A DNA stretch of 64,000 nucleotides from Hyphomicrobiaceae bacterium (GTDB lineage Bacteria; Pseudomonadota; Alphaproteobacteria; Rhizobiales; Devosiaceae): the NCBI GenBank assembly GCA_020638095.1, contig JACKJF010000003.1:1240001-1304000 (forward strand), written 5' to 3'. A program made the position numbers and the translations under genes. The notes beneath the pieces were generated by a model. That model was given only the letters and a program-made list of their open reading frames with translations. It did not search any database and was not told the origin of the DNA. Positions 58,509 through 64,000 of the stretch are shown here, piece by piece; position 1 is the first letter of the stretch; each line of letters starts with the position of its first letter.

Positions 58509-61500
58509 CTACGAGGCCTCGCGCACACTTTGCGCAGTCGTCAGGTCTACCGAAACGAGGGTCGAAACGCCGCGCTCCGCCATGGTCACGCCGAACAGAC
58601 GGTCGACGCGCGCCATGGTGATCGGATTGTGCGTGATGATCAGAAACCGGGTTTCGGTGCGCCGGCGCATCGAATCCAGAAGATCGCAGAACCGTTCCAC
58701 ATTCGCGTCGTCGAGCGGCGCATCGACTTCGTCGAGTACGCAGATGGGGGCCGGATTGGTCAGAAACACCGCAAAGATCAGGGCCATCGCCGTCAGTGCC
58801 TGCTCGCCGCCGGAAAGGAGCGTCAGAACCTGCGGCTTTTTGCCCGGGGGCCGGGCAATGATTTCAAGACCGGCCTCAAGCGGATCGTCGGACTCAACGA
58901 AGGCCAGTTCCGCCGCACCGCCGCCAAAAAGCGTGGTGAAGAGGTCCTGGAAATGCGCGTTGACCTTGTCGAAGGCTTCGGTCAGCCGTTGGCGGCCCTC
59001 GCGGTTAAGGCTCGAAATGCCGGTTCTCAGCTTGGCGATGGCCGCGATCAGATCATCGCGATCGGTCTGCATGATCTCGAGCTTCTCGCGAACCTCTTCC
59101 ATTTCCTGCTCGGCCGAAAGGTTGACCCCGCCCAGCCGCTCGCGTTCGGCTTTCAGCCGCTCCACCTTGCCTTCGAGCTGGTCCTCGTTGGGTAGTTGCG
59201 CTTCTGGACGGATGCCCGCGACCTGCGCGGTCTCAGAAGCGGAAATGCCGAGGACCTCGACAATGGTCTGTTCGAGTTGCTGACGTCGTTCGATGATGCC
59301 TTTGAGCCGCTCGTCGACCCGCGCCATTTCCGCCCGAAGCGCACCGAGCTGTTCAGCGGCGGCGCGGCTGGCCCGATCCAATTGGCGATGTTCCGTTTCG
59401 GCCGCCGCAAGCGCGTCGGTGGCCGCGCCGAGCCGGAGTTGAGCTTCAGCAAGGTCGTTGTCGAGCTTCAAAACGCGATCGGCGAACGCGTCGGGTCCGC
59501 TGGCCAGCGAGTTGAGTTCTTCGACGAGCAGCGCCGCGCGGCTGGAAAGAGCCTCCTTTTGCGCCCGCGCTCCGTCGCCGCGCCGAGCCCAGCTGGCGAT
59601 TTCCGTTTCAAGCTGCCGGATACGGCCCTCCCGCATCGACCGGGCCGCCTCGAGGCTCGAAAGCGCCACGCGCTTCTGCTCGGCGAGATCGCGCGCCTTG
59701 GCGACTTCCGCCTGCACCGCCTCGACCTTGAATGCCACCACTTCCTCGCTGTCGAGCGCATTGGCCGCCGCCGCGGAATCGGCGCGAACGGCCTCGGCCT
59801 CCTCAAGGCTCGACCGCAGCCGGACCCTTGCCTCTTCGAGCGCGCTTTGGCGCGACGTCAGATCGCCGACCGCTTTTTGCGCGATATCGAGGCTGGACTG
59901 GGCAACGGCAATGCGTTTTTGCGCTTCGCGCCAGGCCTCGCGGCAGGTGCGTTCGGTGCCTTGCGCACTGGCATATGCAGCCTTGAGCTCGTCGCTTCGC
60001 GCCTGCAGGGCACGAAGGCGGGCGCGAGATTGGGCAAGTTCGGCGTCGAGTTCGGCCAGCCGGTTGCGTTGCGCGAGCCTTTGCGCGGCCGGGCTCGGGG
60101 CGTCGGATTTGGCAACAAGCCCATCCCATCGCCACAGATCGCCGTCCGTCGTAACGAGTCGCTGGCCGGGCCGCAGTGCCGCCATTAGCCGGGGTCCATC
60201 TGCAGCCGGAACGAGACCGACCTGATTGAGGTTTCGGGTGAGCGCTTCGGCTCCGCGCACAAAGCGGGTGAGGGGTACGACGCCCTCGGGAAGCCGAGGG
60301 TCGTCCCCGGAAGCGGCAATGCCCGACCAGTGGATCGGCGCGCCGCTGTCGGACGAGGCTTCGAGGTCGTCGCCGAGCGCCGCGCCAAGAGCGGTTTCGT
60401 AGCCGGTTTCGACCTTGATCTGATCAACGATTGGCGGCCAGAGACTGCCGTCCTGAACGTTGAGCACCCGTGCAAGCGTGTCCGCTTCGCTTTCGAGGCG
60501 GCTGAGGGCGCTTTGCGCGGCCGACAGCTCGGGACCAAGAGCATCGACTTGCGCGGAAAGACCCGCCGTTGCCTGCTCGGCGCGCAGCGTGTCCGCCTCG
60601 GCTTCGGCGGAGGTTGCATGCGCCGCCTCAAGCTCCCGCCGCCGTTCGGCGATGCGCTGGTCACCTTCGAGTTCGGAGGTGATCCCGGCCATGTCGCGCT
60701 CGACTTCGGCGATCTGCTGACGGAGCCGTTCGGCCCGCTGTGCCGCATCGCGCTCGCTGCGCTCGGCCTGGGACCGGCGCGCCTTGAGCTGCGCCAGTTC
60801 TTCGGTTGCCTGCCGGTAGAGTGCTTCGACCTTGCCGAGACCTTCCCGCGCCTGTTCGACGCTTGCCAAAGCGGACGCCTCGGTGGCGCTCTGCGCAGCC
60901 AATTCCCCGGAAAGCCGATCACGTTCCTCGGCAAATTCGGTCACGATGGCGAGGCTCTCTTCGGAAAGCCGCTCTTCACGCTCAAGGTCGGTCGCAATCT
61001 GTTGCTGGCGTTCCGTCAGTTCCGCGCGGCGCCGGTCGTTGCGCCGGATGTCCTCGTCCAGTTGTTCGCGCAAAATCCTGAGGCGCTGAACGATGGCGCC
61101 GGCAGCAGCCTCCTCGGTACGGAGCGGCTGCTGCGCCTGCGTCGAGCGCTCGAGTTTTTGTTGCGCCACCCGATCGGCATGCATGGCGTCGGCGACCTTG
61201 CCAACCAGCTGGCCCTGAAGCGCCTCGGTTTCCTTTTCCGTGCTCCGTGCCGCGACCCAGCGCACATGGAAAAGCGCAGCTTCGGCCTTGCGAATGTCCG
61301 CCGAAATCGTGCGATAGCGAACCGCCAGCCGGGCCTGACGCCGAAGTGTTTCGAGCTGAGTTTCTACCTGCGCAACGATATCATCGACGCGTTCGAGATT
61401 CTGCTCGGCCGCGCGCAGGCGCAATTCCGCTTCGTGCCGGCGCGAATGCAGGCCCGAAATCCCGGCGGCTTCTTCAAGAAGCGCCCGGCGGCGCACCGGC

Positions 61501-61967
61501 TTTGCCGAAATCAGTTCGCCAATCTGGCCTTGCCGCACAAGCGCCGGCGAATGCGCCCCGGTCGACGCGTCGGCAAACAAAAGCTGCACGTCGCGCGCCC
61601 GGACTTCGCGGCCATTGACCCGATAGACCGAGCCCTGCTCGCGCTCGATGCGGCGGGTGACCTCGAGCCGGTCAGACGAATTCAGGGAAGCGGGGGCCGA
61701 CCGGTCCGCATTGTCGAGAACGAGTGTAACCTCGGCCGAGTTGCGCCCGGGCCGCTTGCCGGACCCGGAAAAAATGACATCGTCCATGCCCGAAGCGCGC
61801 ATGGCCTTGTAAGAGCTTTCGCCCATGACCCAGCGCAGGGCCTCAACCAGATTGGATTTGCCGCAGCCATTCGGGCCGACCACGCCGGTCAGCCCGGGCT
61901 CGAGCATCAGGTCCGTCTGTTCGCAGAAACTCTTGAAGCCGTGAAGGCGAAGGCGCTCGAACTTCAT
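58509..61967 (-). CDS. smc: Chromosome segregation protein SMC
   Basis: A 1152-residue condensin ATPase. Walker A GPNGCGKS is at 31-38, two long coiled coils flank a hinge (about 500-650), and the C-terminal head has signature [15 protein letters not shown] and Walker [14 protein letters not shown]. It organises and segregates the chromosome with ScpA and ScpB (not in the window). It follows the dsbA-like gene by 27 nt. Very long open frames on the other strand are by-products of GC-rich codon use. Confidence 0.97.
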   Translation of the reverse strand: MKFERLRLHGFKSFCEQTDLMLEPGLTGVVGPNGCGKSNLVEALRWVMGESSYKAMRASGMDDVIFSGSGKRPGRNSAEVTLVLDNADRSAPASLNSSDRLEVTRRIEREQGSVYRVNGREVRARDVQLLFADASTGAHSPALVRQGQIGELISAKPVRRRALLEEAAGISGLHSRRHEAELRLRAAEQNLERVDDIVAQVETQLETLRRQARLAVRYRTISADIRKAEAALFHVRWVAARSTEKETEALQGQLVGKVADAMHADRVAQQKLERSTQAQQPLRTEEAAAGAIVQRLRILREQLDEDIRRNDRRRAELTERQQQIATDLEREERLSEESLAIVTEFAEERDRLSGELAAQSATEASALASVEQAREGLGKVEALYRQATEELAQLKARRSQAERSERDAAQRAERLRQQIAEVERDMAGITSELEGDQRIAERRRELEAAHATSAEAEADTLRAEQATAGLSAQVDALGPELSAAQSALSRLESEADTLARVLNVQDGSLWPPIVDQIKVETGYETALGAALGDDLEASSDSGAPIHWSGIAASGDDPRLPEGVVPLTRFVRGAEALTRNLNQVGLVPAADGPRLMAALRPGQRLVTTDGDLWRWDGLVAKSDAPSPAAQRLAQRNRLAELDAELAQSRARLRALQARSDELKAAYASAQGTERTCREAWREAQKRIAVAQSSLDIAQKAVGDLTSRQSALEEARVRLRSSLEEAEAVRADSAAAANALDSEEVVAFKVEAVQAEVAKARDLAEQKRVALSSLEAARSMREGRIRQLETEIASWARRGDGARAQKEALSSRAALLVEELNSLASGPDAFADRVLKLDNDLAEAQLRLGAATDALAAAETEHRQLDRASRAAAEQLGALRAEMARVDERLKGIIERRQQLEQTIVEVLGISASETAQVAGIRPEAQLPNEDQLEGKVERLKAERERLGGVNLSAEQEMEEVREKLEIMQTDRDDLIAAIAKLRTGISSLNREGRQRLTEAFDKVNAHFQDLFTTLFGGGAAELAFVESDDPLEAGLEIIARPPGKKPQVLTLLSGGEQALTAMALIFAVFLTNPAPICVLDEVDAPLDDANVERFCDLLDSMRRRTETRFLIITHNPITMARVDRLFGVTMAERGVSTLVSVDLTTAQSVREAS

Positions 61968-61994
61968 GCGCCAACGCCTGAAAGATGCGCGCGG

Positions 61995-62642
61995 TCAGCC
62001 AACCAGCGGATCGATTTCCGCAGCAAGGGTCTCGATGGGTGTTTCGCCCACAAACTGCTTGCCGTTGACATAGAAGGTCGGCGTTCCCGTGATTCCAAAC
62101 TCGTCAGTGCCCTGCTGGCGCAACTTGTCCATACCTTCAAACAATGCCTGATTCGACAAGGCGGCGTTGAAGCTTTCCTCGTTATATCCAAGTTGTTCGG
62201 CGATCTGAAGAATGGCATCGCGGGGGTTGTCGGACGTGACCCAGGCCGTCTGCGTCGGGAAATAGGCGTCGAGCACGTCGTAATACTTGTCACCTTCCGC
62301 CTGCACCGCGAGCATGAATACGGCGGCGTCGAGCACGTTGAGCAGGAACGGCCGCAGGCTGAACCGCGCTTTGCCGGTGTCGATATATTGCGCCTTAAGC
62401 TCCGGGTAGACTTCCTCGTGAAAACGGGCGCAGTGCGGGCAGGTCGACGACGCATATTCGATGATCGTGACCGGGGCATCCGCCGCGCCGAGCCACTTGT
62501 CGGTCCAGTCGCCGGCCGGCGCCAGGAGCTTGAGCATTTCGTAGGTGTCGCCTTCGGCAGCGAACGCAGGGCGAAGGCCCAGGGCCGACGCGGCCGCAAG
62601 GCCGGAAGCAAGCGAAAGGGCGGTGCGGCGAGTCAGTTTCAC
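61995..62642 (-). CDS. DsbA-family thioredoxin-fold protein
   Basis: A 215-residue periplasmic thiol oxidoreductase. The redox motif is CPHC at 68-71 (YASSTCPHCARF) and the cis-Pro is in GITGTPTFYVNG. The signal peptide (1-28) begins KLTRRTALSL, a twin-arginine-like start, so Tat export is possible. GTG at 62642 is the start, backed by AGGAG 8 nt upstream. Probably oxidises or isomerises disulfides. It is followed by smc in the same direction. Confidence 0.9.
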   Translation of the reverse strand: MKLTRRTALSLASGLAAASALGLRPAFAAEGDTYEMLKLLAPAGDWTDKWLGAADAPVTIIEYASSTCPHCARFHEEVYPELKAQYIDTGKARFSLRPFLLNVLDAAVFMLAVQAEGDKYYDVLDAYFPTQTAWVTSDNPRDAILQIAEQLGYNEESFNAALSNQALFEGMDKLRQQGTDEFGITGTPTFYVNGKQFVGETPIETLAAEIDPLVG

Positions 62643-62726
62643 TTTTGAACTCCTTCGATGATCGCGCAACAAATCACATCCGATATGGCGACAAAAGGGC
62701 GGGGCGCAAACACTTTCGTGATTTGC

Positions 62727-63218
62727 CTAATCCTTGCGGCCGAGAATGCTTTCGCCGAGTGTCCTGAGGGCATCCTTCAACGGGCCTTCGTCGACATCGC
62801 CGACCGCTTCGGCAACCCTCTTTTGCGTCGCTCCATCGGGTTGGGGCTCAATCTGTGGCAATGCGTCTGAACCCGGAATGAACGGTGACGGGCTCAACAT
62901 CAGCCGCTCGACCAAAAGATAGCCGAAATAGGTATTAACGGACGCAAGGATCTTTGGCGCGTCATGGGTTGCCGCTAACCGGAGGCCAGGCACGATGCGG
63001 AGGTGAAGGGTCCCCGTTTCCTCGCCGCGCGGCCAGCTCAGCCGGTCGGGAAGCGACTTTTCGGAATAGGGCGGCGGCGCGATCACCGGCCAGCGCTTCA
63101 GGATCTCGCTGCTGGCAAAGCCGCGCTTTCTCAGCACCGGATCCATCACCGCCCCGATCAGTTCGTCGAGGGGGGCATCGCGATTACGCCGTTTCGCGTC
63201 CTGCTTGTCCGTCACCAT
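62727..63218 (-). CDS. DciA-like (DUF721) protein
   Basis: A 163-residue DUF721 protein. The conserved region ELIGAVMDPVLRKRGF, ILKRWPVI and LAATHDAPKILASVNTYFGY matches the DciA family, some members of which load the replicative helicase. The C-terminus is short and acidic. The start at 63218 is chosen; ATG at 63296 would add 26 residues and overlap the divergent mutY start. It lies 84 nt upstream of the dsbA-like gene. Confidence 0.82.
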   Translation of the reverse strand: MVTDKQDAKRRNRDAPLDELIGAVMDPVLRKRGFASSEILKRWPVIAPPPYSEKSLPDRLSWPRGEETGTLHLRIVPGLRLAATHDAPKILASVNTYFGYLLVERLMLSPSPFIPGSDALPQIEPQPDGATQKRVAEAVGDVDEGPLKDALRTLGESILGRKD

Positions 63219-63294
63219 GCAAAATCCGGGGGCAAATCCAGTCGTCCTGACCGGGCCGCTTGAAAACGGCGCGCCGCCGTTCTTGTCTTGGCCC

Positions 63295-64000
63295 ATGCCC
63301 AGTCTAGACCAGCGACAGATCAAAAATCTATCGGCGCGTGCCGCCGGCCTTCTCGGCTGGTACGACCGCCACGCGCGCGCGCTGCCCTGGCGCATCGGTC
63401 CACAAGAGCGAAAGGCGGGCCACGTACCTGACCCCTACCGGGTCTGGCTGTCCGAGATCATGCTCCAGCAGACCACCGTTCCCGCCGTGCGCGGCTATTT
63501 CGAACGGTTCACCAAGCGATGGCCTGACGTTTTCGCCCTGGCCGCGGCGCCGGACGGCGAAGTGATGGCCGAGTGGGCCGGCCTTGGCTACTATGCGCGG
63601 GCACGCAATCTGCTGGCTTGCGCCCGGCAGGTTGCCGGTCCGCTCGCGGGGCGCTTCCCTGAGACCGCCGCCCAACTGACCAGCCTTCCCGGCATTGGGC
63701 CCTATACGGCGGCGGCCGTCGCGGCGATCTGCTTCGACGAGAGGGTCGGCGTACTCGATGGAAATGTCGAACGGGTGCTCGCGCGATTCTTTGCGCTGAA
63801 CCGGCCCGTACGCGAGATCAAGGCGGAGCTGCGCGCCGCACTCGACCAGACCGTTCCCGCCCGAGCCGGCGATTATGCGCAGGCGCTGATGGATCTTGGG
63901 GCGACCATCTGCGCGCCGCGCGCCTCGCTTTGCGGCCGTTGCCCCCTGCAACCTGATTGCCGCGCTGCGACGGCCGACCCATTGGCCTATCCGGTCAAGC
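63295..64000 (+). CDS. mutY: A/G-specific adenine glycosylase MutY (3'-truncated by window end)
   Basis: The first 235 residues of MutY, which removes adenine mispaired with 8-oxoguanine. Visible parts are LSEIMLQQTT with catalytic Glu54, helix-hairpin-helix LPGIGPYTAAA (131-141), catalytic Asp155 in LDGNVERV, and all four 4Fe-4S cysteines with spacing C-X6-C-X2-C-X5-C (206, 213, 216, 222). The frame is open to the last base; the C-terminal Nudix-like domain lies beyond the window. It diverges from the dciA-like gene. Confidence 0.97.
   Translation, partial: MPSLDQRQIKNLSARAAGLLGWYDRHARALPWRIGPQERKAGHVPDPYRVWLSEIMLQQTTVPAVRGYFERFTKRWPDVFALAAAPDGEVMAEWAGLGYYARARNLLACARQVAGPLAGRFPETAAQLTSLPGIGPYTAAAVAAICFDERVGVLDGNVERVLARFFALNRPVREIKAELRAALDQTVPARAGDYAQALMDLGATICAPRASLCGRCPLQPDCRAATADPLAYPVK

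Noticed and set aside
60330..62648. A 772-codon open frame on the plus strand opposite smc and the dsbA-like gene
   Set aside because: It lies entirely antisense to two genes with clear motifs, and its protein is a repetitive composition mirror with no recognisable family. High GC makes such frames common.

Overview
The window is a 64 kb piece of GC-rich chromosome from an alphaproteobacterium, most likely of the order Hyphomicrobiales (Rhizobiales) and perhaps the Devosiaceae. The family is inferred from remembered gene order only. The evidence is the aa3 oxidase cluster order ctaC-ctaD-ctaB-ctaG-ctaE-SURF1, the separate F0 operon atpI-B-E-F'-F with duplicated b subunits, the mutY/dciA/dsbA/smc block, the rsmE-gshA pair, the plant-type glutamate-cysteine ligase, and small alphaproteobacterial families (DUF2093-, DUF4170- and DUF1127-like). 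I see no rRNA, tRNA, CRISPR array, insertion sequence or prophage. It reads as core genome with a few accessory modules.

Layout. 1-7.3 kb: groES-groEL with a perfect CIRCE operator, a DUF427-like protein, an NtrC-type regulator that has lost key AAA+ residues, a divergent membrane protein with a catalytically dead EAL domain (TipF-like), a HAD-IIA phosphatase, and an orphan cheY-cheZ pair. 7.5-14.7 kb: ribF, ileS-lspA, a lipoprotein, an RluB-type pseudouridine synthase and rsmD. 14.7-26.3 kb: mutL, tadA, a patatin-like protein, purD, xseA, DUF2093, a cysQ-like phosphatase with DUF4170, a small unknown, ubiA, rsmE and gshA. 26.3-34.3 kb: accessory modules, namely a DrrAB-type ABC exporter with a divergent MarR regulator, a LysR regulator divergent from a DUF1127 peptide, a ribose-type sugar ABC operon with an operator inside its promoter, and an IalB-like secreted protein.

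34.6-44.4 kb: the cytochrome c oxidase operon (structural subunits, heme O synthase, copper and SURF1 assembly factors) continuing into thrC, an M16 peptidase and a GNAT acetyltransferase. Many of its genes overlap by 4 nt or use GTG/TTG starts. 44.4-50.1 kb: a membrane GGDEF/EAL protein, YqgE, a DsbD-alpha-like periplasmic protein, a peroxiredoxin and a lipoprotein. 50.1-55.7 kb: a tandem glycine riboswitch controlling gcvT-gcvH-gcvPA-gcvPB (split P protein), then a secreted RNase T2. 55.7-58.4 kb: the F0 ATP synthase operon. 58.5-64 kb: smc, dsbA-like and dciA-like genes on the minus strand, and the start of mutY running off the window end.

Functional themes are aerobic respiration (cox plus F0), one-carbon/glycine catabolism under direct glycine sensing, proteostasis, DNA repair, and a scattered set of c-di-GMP/chemotaxis-type signalling proteins, several with degenerate active sites. 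No clear new multi-gene system is visible. The best leads are the degenerate regulator with its TipF-like neighbour, the palindromes upstream of cheY, and the operator architectures at 28.08 kb and 33.73 kb.
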